Source: Aquimarina latercula DSM 2041 (GTDB lineage: Bacteria; Bacteroidota; Bacteroidia; Flavobacteriales; Flavobacteriaceae). From it: a stretch of DNA of 64,000 nt. The notes beneath the pieces were generated by a model. That model was given only the letters and a program-made list of their open reading frames with translations, ran no database searches and was not told the DNA's origin. Position numbers and translations under genes: made by a program. Shown here piece after piece: positions 1 through 9,580 of the stretch (within the stretch, counting starts at the first letter, position 1; each line of letters begins with the position of its first letter). The DNA lies in assembly GCF_000430645.1 (NCBI RefSeq), contig NZ_AUMK01000016.1, forward strand, positions 1-64,000, given 5' to 3'.

Positions 1-3000
1 CCTGCAGTAGCAGTCGTACTACCATCTGCATCTGTTGTTAATACAACGCCTTTACTAAGCGATAAATCACTAGTTGGATTAACCGTTAACGTTGCACTAT
101 TCTGTTCATTAATACATACATTATCAGGGTGCGTTACAATTACATTATATGTATTCCCATTAAGGCTTGTGGTTGGATTTGTAACTGTTAAAGTAGCACT
201 ATTAAATCCTGTATAAACTCCACCATCTGTAGTACCATCAATATTAGTTCCATTTCTTTGCCATTGATAAATTATAGCTCCAGAAACGTTTGTCGCAGGA
301 GGAATTGTATAATTTGGTGTCCCTGTAACAAAAGTAGTTGTAGATTCGGCAGTTGCAGTTACACTAAATGTAGCCGTTTCTCCAGCATTTACCGTTTCAT
401 TTCCCGGAGTAGTTGTAACCGTCAATTGTGTCGCAACAACCTCATTACCAGTCACTCCATTATAACCACCGGTACCACCGGTTACTAGACCATTTCCATC
501 AAAACCTGTACCATCTAAAACACCATCTTCTGGAGTTGTATCAACTCCACCTGATTCTATGACATCATCACAACCATCATTATCACTATCCAAGTCCTGT
601 CCATTAGGATCGCCATCTCCATCAACATCCATATTACAAGAAGGCGTTAATTCTAAATTAAATTGAAAACTACCTACAAAACCTAAATTAGTATACCTAA
701 TTTCTAAATCATCTCCTTTAGTAACATTAAAACTAAAAGAATCGTTTGGAGAATCTGAAGCTCCACAACAAAAAGAAGCAAAAACTTCTCTGGTTCCATT
801 AATAAAAAGCTCGAATACATCATCAACACTAAATCCAGTGCTTCCAAAGGTTAGCACTCCATCTATATCAGCTTCACGTTTGAATATCGTTTGGTAATAA
901 GGCTGAAAACCTACATCATTTATATTTGTTCCTACATAACTTGGAGGAACTAGACCTGTACTCGTATTTGTATCAAAAACTCCTGGCGAAGTCTCAGCAT
1001 AAGATCCTGATTCATTAAAGCTTAAAGAATTTCCACCTAAAAAAGCCTCTCCAACAAAAGTAGGTGTACCCACAGAACCATTAAGTGTACTATTCTGATT
1101 ACTGTTGCCAAAAGTAGAACCTACAATTGCAAAATGCCCACTATAATATTCAGTGTCCCAATACCCTACTCCAAAACTACCATCTTCTACCCCATCAGGA
1201 TTACCAATAAGTACTTGACTTACATAGCATTCATTTTCATCCAGTATACCGTCATTATCATCATCTAAATCAGTCCAATCTGGTTCTCCATCCATATCAG
1301 TATCTACAGCGGACCCATTAATCGTTATTATAAGATTAGCATCATCAATACTAAGAAGTGCATCTCTTAATTCATAGGGAATCGTGTCTGTAAGAGTTTG
1401 CCCTACCAGCAAATTAGCCACTGCAGGGTTTGTAGTATCTACTGTATACGTATATGTTCCATCTGGATTAACAGTAATAAATCCATAGGTGGTAGCCACG
1501 GTTGTTGCTCCAACAACAGGAGTTCCATTAATAGTTATCACAGTTACCCCATTATCTCCTTGCCAAAAAATATCCGAAATACCTGCTATTTGTCCACCAG
1601 GATCAGCTGCAGTTGCATCTGGACCGTAATTGTATGATAATACTAATTGATTAATCGGCCCATCAAACGCCACATTAATATTACCCGTAGCATCAGAAGG
1701 TACAGCAGAACCTGTTCCATAATAAGCATCTCCACCGGCATCTACAATTCCGCCAGTTATAGTATTAGTAAAAGTTACAGGGACACCATCCAAAAACCCT
1801 TGAATCGTCATTTGATCCTGCCAAGCTGTTCCCTGTGAATAATCAATATCTACTACTAAAAAACCAAGGTTAAAAACTTCTTGATCAAAATCAACTGTGA
1901 TAGAAGTATCAGCATTTGGATTTGTGGCAGGATCTATATTAAACAATAAATATCCTGTATGACCTCCATTAGTAGCTGTATTCTGAGAAGTAAGATTACT
2001 AATAGTTCCTATATTATTAGGATCCGCTTCGGTAAAATCTAATGTTATTCCATCTATAGTTCTTGATAAACCATTCACTTCTTGCCCATTGGTAAATTGA
2101 CTTTCCCAAACGAGCATGGATAATGGTCTATCTAATAGATCCTGCCCATTAACTCCATCACCTTCTATAAGGTTACTGGTTGCGGTATTCGTAACTCCTA
2201 CAGTTACGCTATTAAAATCATCTACTGCTACTGGTGGATCATCCACTCCATTTATCGTAATTGTTAAAATTCCATAATCAAAAGCTCCTGTACTATCCTC
2301 AACCGTATAAGCAATGATATCATCCAAACTAGTTCCATTAATCAAACCAGCGACTGCGGGATTGTCATTATCTACTGTATATGAATAACTGCCATCTGAT
2401 TGTACCGTTAATGTCCCGTATAATGTGTTATAGGGAACTCCAACAAAACCAGGAAACACATTAACCTCTGACACAGCTAACACATCCCCTCCTGCTGAAG
2501 CATCCGTATCATTTGTAAGAACATTACCTGTAACTGGTACTATGGCATTTGCAGCGATACTATTACTATCGTCTACTGCTTCAGGATTTACCACTATATT
2601 TATAATAGTTTGAGAAGTAGAAGAACCTCCGGTAGTATCATTAAGTGTTACATCTAATGTTCTAACCCCTTCTGTGTAGGGTGATGTGAGATCTCCATAA
2701 AATATTGTCTGTATAAAATCCTCTAATATATTATTAGGTATTGGATCATTCGTTGTTTCAGTTATCACAAAACTAGTTCCTGTTTGTGCTACTTCTAAAA
2801 TAATTCCTCCTCCTAGATCATATGTAAATGTGTTATTTGCTGTAAAAAAATACAAATCAAAACCAGCTCCATTATTTATAGCTAATAACTCACTTGCATC
2901 TATATTTCCAGAAACAATAATCGTAGCGTTTGAAATTGTACCTGTATCCGATGTAATCTGTACCTCTCCTCTAGAGATTGGGAAAACATTACCTGTAGTT

Positions 3001-3395
3001 GGTTCTAGAAAAAACTCATAATCATCTCCCACGGTAATTCCATCCAAATCTAAAGTAGGTGGATCCAATGGCGATCTCGAAGAAAATGACCTGCTAGAAA
3101 ACACCGGTAACGATTCTGTCTTAAACTCTACCTTTGATCTACTTAGCAATAAATCATTACCCTGCAACCTGTTTTCTTGGTCCTGTGGATAAAAATTTTG
3201 ATATGCTTCAACTTTTGTGATTGATAATTCCTTCTGAGAAAAAATATCCGTAGGATTGATAAAACAAACTAAATATAAAACAGATAAAAAGAATGTTAAT
3301 TTTCTAGTTTTTTTATACTGCAATTTAACCTTTGTATTTTTTTTGTCTAAAAAGATTAGTTGATTAGTGATAGTTTCATTATTTACTTTTTGCAT
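1..3395 (-). CDS. Giant repetitive surface/adhesin-like protein, N-terminal part (3' end beyond the window)
   Basis: An open frame runs from an ATG at 3395 to the left edge with no stop (about 1131 codons seen). The N-terminus is basic, followed by a hydrophobic segment near residues 35-57 that can act as a long signal peptide. The rest is rich in Thr, Asn, Gly and Asp. It contains cadherin/VCBS-like units (for example ITINGVDDPPVAVDD), two thrombospondin type 3-like Asp-rich calcium motifs near residues 695 and 918 (MDVDGDGDPNGQDLDSDNDG), and an Ig-like region at the visible end. Such architecture is typical of secreted Bacteroidota adhesins, many of which end in a type IX secretion or gliding-associated C-terminal domain. 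That end is not visible here. Exact ligand unknown. Confidence 0.85.
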   Translation of the reverse strand, partial: MQKVNNETITNQLIFLDKKNTKVKLQYKKTRKLTFFLSVLYLVCFINPTDIFSQKELSITKVEAYQNFYPQDQENRLQGNDLLLSRSKVEFKTESLPVFSSRSFSSRSPLDPPTLDLDGITVGDDYEFFLEPTTGNVFPISRGEVQITSDTGTISNATIIVSGNIDASELLAINNGAGFDLYFFTANNTFTYDLGGGIILEVAQTGTSFVITETTNDPIPNNILEDFIQTIFYGDLTSPYTEGVRTLDVTLNDTTGGSSTSQTIINIVVNPEAVDDSNSIAANAIVPVTGNVLTNDTDASAGGDVLAVSEVNVFPGFVGVPYNTLYGTLTVQSDGSYSYTVDNDNPAVAGLINGTSLDDIIAYTVEDSTGAFDYGILTITINGVDDPPVAVDDFNSVTVGVTNTATSNLIEGDGVNGQDLLDRPLSMLVWESQFTNGQEVNGLSRTIDGITLDFTEADPNNIGTISNLTSQNTATNGGHTGYLLFNIDPATNPNADTSITVDFDQEVFNLGFLVVDIDYSQGTAWQDQMTIQGFLDGVPVTFTNTITGGIVDAGGDAYYGTGSAVPSDATGNINVAFDGPINQLVLSYNYGPDATAADPGGQIAGISDIFWQGDNGVTVITINGTPVVGATTVATTYGFITVNPDGTYTYTVDTTNPAVANLLVGQTLTDTIPYELRDALLSIDDANLIITINGSAVDTDMDGEPDWTDLDDDNDGILDENECYVSQVLIGNPDGVEDGSFGVGYWDTEYYSGHFAIVGSTFGNSNQNSTLNGSVGTPTFVGEAFLGGNSLSFNESGSYAETSPGVFDTNTSTGLVPPSYVGTNINDVGFQPYYQTIFKREADIDGVLTFGSTGFSVDDVFELFINGTREVFASFCCGASDSPNDSFSFNVTKGDDLEIRYTNLGFVGSFQFNLELTPSCNMDVDGDGDPNGQDLDSDNDGCDDVIESGGVDTTPEDGVLDGTGFDGNGLVTGGTGGYNGVTGNEVVATQLTVTTTPGNETVNAGETATFSVTATAESTTTFVTGTPNYTIPPATNVSGAIIYQWQRNGTNIDGTTDGGVYTGFNSATLTVTNPTTSLNGNTYNVIVTHPDNVCINEQNSATLTVNPTSDLSLSKGVVLTTDADGSTTATA

Positions 3396-4573
3396 CAGTA
3401 CACCTTAGATTTTAATATTTTTCTTAATAACAATTTCAACTAATAGTAAAGACAAACAGTTATTTATTCTTTACTACTAATTCGGTTAGGGTTTATATAG
3501 AAGTTTCTACTTACGTCTATAACCTAATAAAGACTTGACTATTTAATTGCTTTTCCTATCCTTAAACTTAGAAAAAACCACTTTAGAAAATTTTTGTTTA
3601 TCGATAAAACTGTGGTTATCTTAAGTCGAAAAGCATTTTTGTATAGATCAAGTACTTTAGAGTTTATTATATATATATGGGTACGGAGTAGGTTTACTAG
3701 AGAATTCCTAATATGAAGTATAGCAGCATTAGGTGGTAATTGAAAAAAACAAAATATTTTCTTTTGCGGTCTGTTCTGAAAAAAGAATTTCCAACATATA
3801 TTACGGAGATTCTTAATATTTCTTTTATTTAGAAATCTAACCAATTTCAGTTTCAAAAAACTTTTTATAAAAAAAGAGTAAAAGTCACTTAACCAGAAAA
3901 TCATAGTTATATATGCATATATATGTAATGATAATTTATTCCTTAAAGTAATTATTTTCATACACACCTATTATTAAGAGTTTACTCCTTTAATTAACCA
4001 ATTAATAAAGTAATACTAAATAGTAAAAATATAGATTCAATTTTAATTGAAAAACACGTCAAAAAAAGACAATATTAATTTCAAAACAAACAACAGTTAA
4101 AACATTTAAATAGCGACTAAAAAAGCACATGTTAAAATGTTAAAAATTGTCGAAAATCAACGTGTTAAAAATTAACATAAAACTTATACATATCATCATC
4201 AAACGCCAAAAAAACATTTTATAAATTTTTAACATTTTAAATTTACTTATATTAATTTGATTATCAACAAACAATAACCTCAAAATATATACTTAAAAAC
4301 CGTAATAATAAAACAGGATTAAATTCTAAAACAAAATAGCAAAACACATTTAAGAGATATTTCCCTTTAAAAAATACATAAATTATTCACACAAATTCCC
4401 CGTTAAACAAAAAAAATAATCAAAAATTTAATTTTAAAAAATACGGGGAATATTACATCTTAAAAACAATTTGTAACAAAAGTCTAATTAATGAACAACC
4501 AATACCAGTTTACAATGAAGCTCAAACTTTAATAAATATTTATACTGTATTAGTTTTAATGATTACTTTCAAT
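3396..4573. other. AT-rich intergenic region
   Basis: About 1.2 kb without a convincing gene lies upstream of the large surface protein. A 142-codon open frame (3539-3967, minus) has Phe/Ile/Lys/Asn-rich composition and no recognisable domain, and I do not believe it. An exact 8-base inverted repeat, TTCCCCGT (4396-4403) and ACGGGGAA (4443-4450), brackets a 39-base AT-only segment and may be a regulatory site. Nothing else stands out. Confidence 0.5.
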
Positions 4574-4602
4574 AAAAAAACCCTCCGATCAAGGAAGGTT
4601 TT
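4574..4602 (-). terminator. Rho-independent terminator after the two peptide genes
   Basis: On the minus strand, AAAACCTTCC pairs with GGAGGGTTTT across a short loop with one mismatch and is followed by a T run. It lies 36 bases past the stop of the distal peptide gene, so it closes that small transcript. Confidence 0.75.
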
Positions 4603-4637
4603 ACTAATATTTATATGACACAATACTGTCTAGATCA

Positions 4638-4802
4638 TTACTCTCCGGTAATACATGTGCATTGCCCTGTAAAGATGTTTCCTTGAACAGTTCCTGGACA
4701 ATAATCACTGCAACTACTCATAACATAATCACCACCGTGAACTGTTTTTTGTGCATTTTTACTTAATACAGTTACACCGATAACACTTTTTAGATTTTTC
4801 AT
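4638..4802 (-). CDS. Double-glycine leader peptide, copy 1 (candidate bacteriocin or signal peptide)
   Basis: The gene encodes 54 residues from an ATG at 4802. A polar leader of 24 residues contains VLSKNAQKTVHGG and ends in Gly-Gly at 23-24, the usual cleavage point for C39-peptidase ABC exporters. The predicted core is 30 residues, starts DYVMSSCSDYCPGTVQGN and carries four cysteines (31, 35, 48, 50). It is 46 bases downstream of a paralogue whose core differs at one position. Leaders of this style (LSK.. QK..GG) are common in Bacteroidota bacteriocin-like proteins. No exporter, protease or modifying enzyme is nearby, so whether the product is a disulfide bacteriocin, a modified peptide or a pheromone is open. 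The gene is too short for a standard ORF cut-off. Confidence 0.8.
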   Translation of the reverse strand: MKNLKSVIGVTVLSKNAQKTVHGGDYVMSSCSDYCPGTVQGNIFTGQCTCITGE

Positions 4803-4848
4803 AATTAAATAATTTTAGGTTTATATTAAAGGATATGGGGTATATTGA

Positions 4849-5013
4849 TTACTCTCCTGTAATACAAGTGCACTGTCCGGTAAAAATATTACCCTGCACT
4901 GTTCCTGGGCAATAGTCGCTGCAGCTAGCCATAACATAATCCCCGCCATGAACGGTTTTTTGCGCTTTTTTACTTAAAACACTCACACCCTGTAAACTTG
5001 ATAACTTTTTCAT
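4849..5013 (-). CDS. Double-glycine leader peptide, copy 2 (paralogue of its neighbour)
   Basis: The gene encodes 54 residues from an ATG at 5013. The leader shares VLSK.AQKTVHGG with the neighbouring gene but diverges before it (LSSLQGVS against LKSVIGVT). The 30-residue core begins DYVMASCSDYCPGTVQGN and is otherwise identical, including the four cysteines. The core is more conserved than the leader and many codons differ silently, which suggests purifying selection on the exported peptide rather than a very recent duplication. It is probably co-transcribed with the 4638-4802 gene, with one shared terminator. Function unknown. Confidence 0.8.
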   Translation of the reverse strand: MKKLSSLQGVSVLSKKAQKTVHGGDYVMASCSDYCPGTVQGNIFTGQCTCITGE

Positions 5014-5309
5014 AATTAAAATAAATTTGATTTTTCTGTAAACATTTTACGACACTTACAGATTATGTCGAAAATCCATATTATGATATTCTTCTAAAAA
5101 ACATCATATATCTTATGATTTCAGAAAAAGGAACTATAAAAAGAAAGTTTGTGTGAAGTATTAAAGTACATTATTAATACGATGCTAATCTACTGAAAAT
5201 CAAATATAAATACATTGTATCCATTACGGCTTTGCCTCAATTAACAACAGAATTAACGCTAATCAAGAAAAACACATTACAGATCATAAAAAAAAGTTAA
5301 TTTTATTCA

Positions 5310-5330
5310 AAAAAAGGGGAAAAATCCCCT
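5310..5330 (-). terminator. Perfect hairpin with T run
   Basis: AGGGGA and TCCCCT form a 6-base stem with a four-base loop, followed on the minus strand by a run of T. It sits about 300 bases upstream of the peptide genes and about 85 bases past the terminator of the response regulator gene. It could be a backup terminator isolating the peptide transcript. Confidence 0.5.
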
Positions 5331-5413
5331 GTATAAAAATTTGATTATTCGATTTTTTTTATGTCAACTTGGTAGTATTACAATATTTTGCTCTCTATCA
5401 ATATATTACCAAA

Positions 5414-5442
5414 TAAAAAAAGGATAGCAAATAGCTATCCTT
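5414..5442 (-). terminator. Rho-independent terminator after the response regulator gene
   Basis: AAGGATAGC and GCTATCCTT form a perfect 9-base stem around a five-base loop, followed by T residues on the minus strand. It starts 35 bases after the response regulator stop codon. Confidence 0.85.
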
Positions 5443-5476
5443 CTTATCATATTAGTTTAAAAAAGTGTTTTATATC

Positions 5477-6148
5477 CTATACAAAACCTCTTTTACGTGC
5501 TTCTTCTAATAATTTTTGATCATCCGCCTTTGCAATAGAAAACATTTCTTTTATCTGATTCTTACGCTTCTCAATTGCACTCAATGACAAACTTACGTAA
5601 TTAGGTAAATTCTTCGTTTTTACACCTCTAGATAAATGATATAAAATCTTTAGGTTTTTCTCATCTAACGAGAAGTTATTAGTCATCATTTTTCTAAAAT
5701 GATTATTCACCGTAGCGCTATAATAAGGAGTACCACTTACTATATTATTAAAAGCCAATAATAACTCACTAGAAGTAAGATCACTTTTTATTAAAAATCC
5801 TGATGGATTTATATTCTTTAATATATTATGAATCCTATGATCTTCTCTATGCATGGTAAGAATAATAATCTTAGCCTTAGGTAATAATTCTTTTGCATGT
5901 TTTGCTAAATCCTCTCCCGATGTAATTTTCCCATCAGAAGAAGGTGGTAATTTAATGTCCACAAAAAGCATATCATAAGGAGTCGTCTTAGAAGATTTTA
6001 GAATATTATCATATGCATCATCACAATTGGATGCGATATCTATTTTAATCTGATATTCTTTTTGATTTTCTCCTAATAAGGTGTTCTTGTATCCTTCAAT
6101 AATCATTGGATGATCATCAATCATAAGAACTTTTAACTTTTTCTTCAT
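5477..6148 (-). CDS. NarL/LuxR-type response regulator
   Basis: This 223-residue regulator has a receiver domain (about 1-130) and a DNA-binding helix-turn-helix (about 155-215). Visible receiver features are the acidic pair in LMIDDHP, the acceptor Asp in LFVDIKLP, the Thr switch in ILTMHRE and the Lys in FLIKSD. The C-terminal domain (LSLSAIEKRKNQIKEMF) is a divergent GerE/LuxR type. The gene lies 109 bases downstream of a histidine kinase gene in the same direction and is followed by its own terminator, so the two form a two-component pair. Target genes are not evident. The nearby double-glycine peptide genes are one possibility, from position only. Confidence 0.85.
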   Translation of the reverse strand: MKKKLKVLMIDDHPMIIEGYKNTLLGENQKEYQIKIDIASNCDDAYDNILKSSKTTPYDMLFVDIKLPPSSDGKITSGEDLAKHAKELLPKAKIIILTMHREDHRIHNILKNINPSGFLIKSDLTSSELLLAFNNIVSGTPYYSATVNNHFRKMMTNNFSLDEKNLKILYHLSRGVKTKNLPNYVSLSLSAIEKRKNQIKEMFSIAKADDQKLLEEARKRGFV

Positions 6149-6257
6149 CTTTAAAATTTTGTGTGTCAGTTGTTATCCTATCGGTTCTATATAGTAGTAA
6201 CTATAGTTATCACCTATTATTATATGGAAAACCAGATCAGACAACTTTTTACATTAA

Positions 6258-8321
6258 TTAAATTGGTATACCAACAGATACTTTTGTACCTGAATCCTGA
6301 TTACTTATAAAATCTACTACACCATCCATTTGAGTAACTCTAGATGTAATATTTTTTAAACCAATTCCCCTTTTGACCTTACTGCTTTTGAATCCTATTC
6401 CATCATCTAAAATAGTAAGATTTATTTTATCATCCACATAATCGAAGTTTATTTTTACGCTTTTTGCACGAGCGTGCTTAAATATATTCTGCAAGGACTC
6501 TTGTATAATACGGAACAGATTTACTTTTTTCTGATCATCTACCGTCTCCCAGTCTATGTTTTCATCATTAGCAAATGCAAAATCCATTTTATGTACCGTA
6601 CATAAATCACTCACCAAACTCTCTACTACATCCACATAAGCAATATCAGGTGATAAGGTTTCTGTACCAAGATCATGAGAGATCAATCTAATTTCTCGTT
6701 CTATAGATTTAAGCTCATCTATGTATTTATTTCTAGCATCCGTAAATCCATCATTTGCTCGCTGATTGATACCATCAAGACTTAACCGCACACCAAATAA
6801 CCTACCCAACACACCATCATGCAACTCCTCGGACATACGATGTTGCTCTAATTTACGGCCTTCTTCTAATTTTAATTGCTGACTAAGTAGTAAACGATAA
6901 ATCTCTTGATTGGATTGCTGCTGATTCTGCTCGAACAATAATTCTTTATTGCTCTGTTGCTGTTTAAAAATCACATAACCTAATAAAGATAAGACAGACA
7001 ATCCTAGAATTGCAAAAATTAAATATTGATTTTCTCTACTTATTGCTGCAATTTTCTCAACCTTTTCTGCAGTTTCAAACTTTATTCTAGCAAATTTATT
7101 TTTAAACAAACGCTCCTCTCTTTGAAGACTATCATTTAGTTTAATATAATTTTGAGCATACACCAATCCTTCGCCACTACCCGAAACCTGGGAGAGTAAT
7201 TTATAAGACTGTAATAACTCTACATTATTATTAACCTTGGAAGAAGCATCTCGCGCTCTCTCTGCAAATGTCTTTGCGATACTGTCATTACCTTTTAATT
7301 GATAATATTCAGCCAAATGCAATGTATTGGTCGATATACCAACCAGATCCTCCAAACTATCTCTTATTTTGAGGGTTTTATTAAACACCTCAAGAATATC
7401 TTCATCATTCTTCCCTGATAAAAATTGAACATAAGCCAGATTGTCTAAGTACCTAGCGTATCTCTTAGGTCTTTTGTCCAAAAAATCTTTAAATGATAAT
7501 GCCTTTTTATAATATTCTTCCGCTTTATCATATTCTTTAATTGTTTTATAAACAGTTCCTATATTATTATTTCCTAAGGCAGCATACAACGTTTCCTTTT
7601 CCGTGTTTTTTGCATATTCTATAACTCTTGAATAATACTCTACAGCATCATCATAACGCTCCATATGCTTAGCAACGATTCCTAAATTATTGTATGATAA
7701 CGGTAAATAAGAAAGATTTCCTGACAGTTCAAATTTTTTGATTGCTCTGATAGTGAGGTCTTCACTTTGCCCATAATCCTTAACCATTCTGCATAGTTTT
7801 GCTAAGTCAATAAGAACTGTACCATGATCAAAAGCATAATCCATAGGATTCATTGAATTACTATTATCTAAAGCACTATATATTTTATCAGAGCGATAAA
7901 AATTCTTGTAGGCACTATCCAATTCTCTATTCCTAAAATATATACCTCTAAACCAATACGATTTAGCAATAGACAATGAATCCTTAATAGAAATAGCCAG
8001 ATCTAACATTTTTTGATCCATTTCTGAAGAAGTTTCATAATCCCCTAGATCATAATATATTGTAGAAATTTCCTCTATTCTTTTTAGTTTTAATTTAGTA
8101 TCTCCTTCAAGAGTGGAATATAATCCATAGGCTGTATTAGCACTTTGCTTTCTTTCTCCTAAAGTTTTACTTTCATCTTTAGATTTTTCTATATGTGAAT
8201 CTATTAACTTGTATTTTAACTCTTCATCTTTGAAATCGGTAGTTTTTGTATCGCAAGAACAAAAAGTAACGATTACAACAATGAAAAATAGAATTGATTT
8301 ATTTCTTGAAAGGAAGTTCAT
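6258..8321 (-). CDS. TPR-containing lipoprotein histidine kinase (HisKA_3 type)
   Basis: This is a 687-residue sensor kinase. It has a lipobox with Cys24 (TFCSC), a periplasmic region of tetratricopeptide repeats (about 60-400, for example YDKAEEYYKKALSF), one transmembrane helix (about 430-450) and a short coiled coil. The HisKA_3 phospho-acceptor follows in SEELHDGVLG (His501), then a HATPase domain with the N box near QNIFKHA (about 611) and DDGIGF. TPR-HisKA_3 kinases are a large Bacteroidota family paired with NarL-type regulators, which fits the regulator immediately downstream. The sensed signal is probably extracytoplasmic and protein-mediated, but is not identified. Confidence 0.88.
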   Translation of the reverse strand: MNFLSRNKSILFFIVVIVTFCSCDTKTTDFKDEELKYKLIDSHIEKSKDESKTLGERKQSANTAYGLYSTLEGDTKLKLKRIEEISTIYYDLGDYETSSEMDQKMLDLAISIKDSLSIAKSYWFRGIYFRNRELDSAYKNFYRSDKIYSALDNSNSMNPMDYAFDHGTVLIDLAKLCRMVKDYGQSEDLTIRAIKKFELSGNLSYLPLSYNNLGIVAKHMERYDDAVEYYSRVIEYAKNTEKETLYAALGNNNIGTVYKTIKEYDKAEEYYKKALSFKDFLDKRPKRYARYLDNLAYVQFLSGKNDEDILEVFNKTLKIRDSLEDLVGISTNTLHLAEYYQLKGNDSIAKTFAERARDASSKVNNNVELLQSYKLLSQVSGSGEGLVYAQNYIKLNDSLQREERLFKNKFARIKFETAEKVEKIAAISRENQYLIFAILGLSVLSLLGYVIFKQQQSNKELLFEQNQQQSNQEIYRLLLSQQLKLEEGRKLEQHRMSEELHDGVLGRLFGVRLSLDGINQRANDGFTDARNKYIDELKSIEREIRLISHDLGTETLSPDIAYVDVVESLVSDLCTVHKMDFAFANDENIDWETVDDQKKVNLFRIIQESLQNIFKHARAKSVKINFDYVDDKINLTILDDGIGFKSSKVKRGIGLKNITSRVTQMDGVVDFISNQDSGTKVSVGIPI

Positions 8322-8372
8322 TTCGCTTTAAAATCTTTGTAAGTATAATTATCAAACTAAAATACGAAAAAT

Positions 8373-8405
8373 AAAAAAGCCGTTTGCATATCACAAACAG
8401 CTTTT
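8373..8405 (-). terminator. Terminator after the small lipoprotein gene
   Basis: On the minus strand AAAAGCTGTTTG pairs with CAAACGGCTTTT with one mismatch and ends in T residues. It lies between the small lipoprotein gene and the start of the kinase gene and so separates the two. Confidence 0.75.
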
Positions 8406-8427
8406 AAATATATTTTATATTTAATTT

Positions 8428-8586
8428 TTAGTTTCCTCGTACTGTTTCATCATCATCTTCTTCACCTGCAAAATTTTCAAACTCTACCTCATCAATTCCT
8501 ACTTCTTCATTAATACTGTCTGACTCACAAGCGATGAACATTGAACTTACGAATAATACTGCGAATATTGTTTTTATAGCTTTCAT
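8428..8586 (-). CDS. Small acidic lipoprotein, 52 residues
   Basis: An ATG at 8586 opens a 52-codon frame with a clear lipoprotein signal: a basic start, a hydrophobic stretch FAVLFVSSMFIAC and Cys20. The mature part of about 32 residues is very acidic (GEEDDDETVRG). No known domain is present. A separate terminator follows it, so it is a monocistronic gene just upstream of the TPR kinase gene. The TPR domain of that kinase is periplasmic, so this lipoprotein could be a partner, but that is only proximity. Confidence 0.65.
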   Translation of the reverse strand: MKAIKTIFAVLFVSSMFIACESDSINEEVGIDEVEFENFAGEEDDDETVRGN

Positions 8587-9413
8587 AACGGTTTATCTTT
8601 TATAATTATATTTTATTCTGGTTTGTAATTATTTGTTATTAAAATTTTTCCTTTTCAAGACTTTTTTTGCCCTGCTCGAATGGACTTTAGTCCACTCTAA
8701 TTTTTGTTGTTAAGGATTTCGCTGGCCAGCTAATACTTAGATTTCTCTTTGTATATCCTTTTAGTAAATGTGTAATAGGTTGATAACCTTAATTGTACAC
8801 TACAAATGTAGGGAGATTGCCCCCTCGCGCCTAATATATTAAGGTGTGTTTAGTAGATGGATACCTCTAGGAAGTAGATGGGTAGATTATACGAGTGGAT
8901 GACCCGATTTTAAAAAACACTTAAAAGTGTAGGAAATAGATTACCGATTCAGTTCCGGTAAATAAACCATAAAAAAAGCTTAAAAAAAACAAAAATCAGA
9001 TAAAACGAAGTATCGTGTCTTTTTACAAATTAAACCGTCTTGACCACTGAAAGATAAAGAGTTATAGATTTTCCCCGAATTTCTACAAAAAAATTCCCCT
9101 GAACACATGTAAGTATTTAGCTTCAAAATAAATCGAAAAAATCCCCACTCCCCAAAAACCATACAGCAAGAAATAAATACTAGATAGTAGCGGGAATTTT
9201 TTTATCCAAAAAATAACCCTCTTGCCATATAATTATAATACGGAAACATAAAACTAAAAAAGCAAAGTGCCACAAACCATATCCGAAAAAACAAGGGAAT
9301 TCTACAACCACAAAATTCACTTATTTACTATAAACAAGTAAAATTATCAATCAAAACAAAAATAATCCAGACAGAAAATTCCTCCTTTATTATTACTAAA
9401 TTCTATTAAAAAC
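8587..9413. other. Intergenic region with short palindromes, no convincing gene
   Basis: About 830 bases hold no supported gene. Visible elements are the 10-base palindrome GCTGGCCAGC (8721-8730), a short hairpin TGGACT/AGTCCA near 8690, ACACTT/AAGTGT near 8920, and TTACCG/CGGTAA near 8940. A 60-codon frame at 8980-9162 looks spurious. A non-coding RNA is possible but I cannot assign a family. Confidence 0.4.
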
Positions 9414-9442
9414 AAAAAAACCTCCCCGAATTGGGAGGTTTT
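9414..9442 (-). terminator. Rho-independent terminator after the LytTR regulator gene
   Basis: AAAACCTCCC and GGGAGGTTTT make a perfect 10-base stem around a six-base loop, with a T run on the minus strand. It lies about 140 bases past the regulator stop. Confidence 0.8.
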
Positions 9443-9580
9443 CTAGACCTGCGTTTTATTATACAAATGATATTGTGTGATATATTATCAAATAAAACAA
9501 TTTGGCTGTCATCATACACATTTACTAGATACTTATAAATAACATCCTAATCATTATTATCAGTCTCTTAGTGCTTTTTA

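Noticed and set aside
3539..3967. 142-codon open frame in the gap upstream of the surface protein
   Set aside because: The composition is Phe/Ile/Lys/Asn-rich as expected of AT-rich non-coding DNA, there is no recognisable domain, and the frame lies where a promoter region would be expected.
4638..8321. Direct link of the double-glycine peptides to the TPR kinase system as a quorum-sensing unit
   Set aside because: Only proximity supports it. No exporter is present, a terminator separates the sets, and the kinase is a general Bacteroidota type. It is kept as a possibility but not claimed.
8980..9162. 60-codon open frame on the minus strand
   Set aside because: There is no ribosome-site or domain evidence, and aromatic-rich composition is typical of chance frames in this AT-rich gap.
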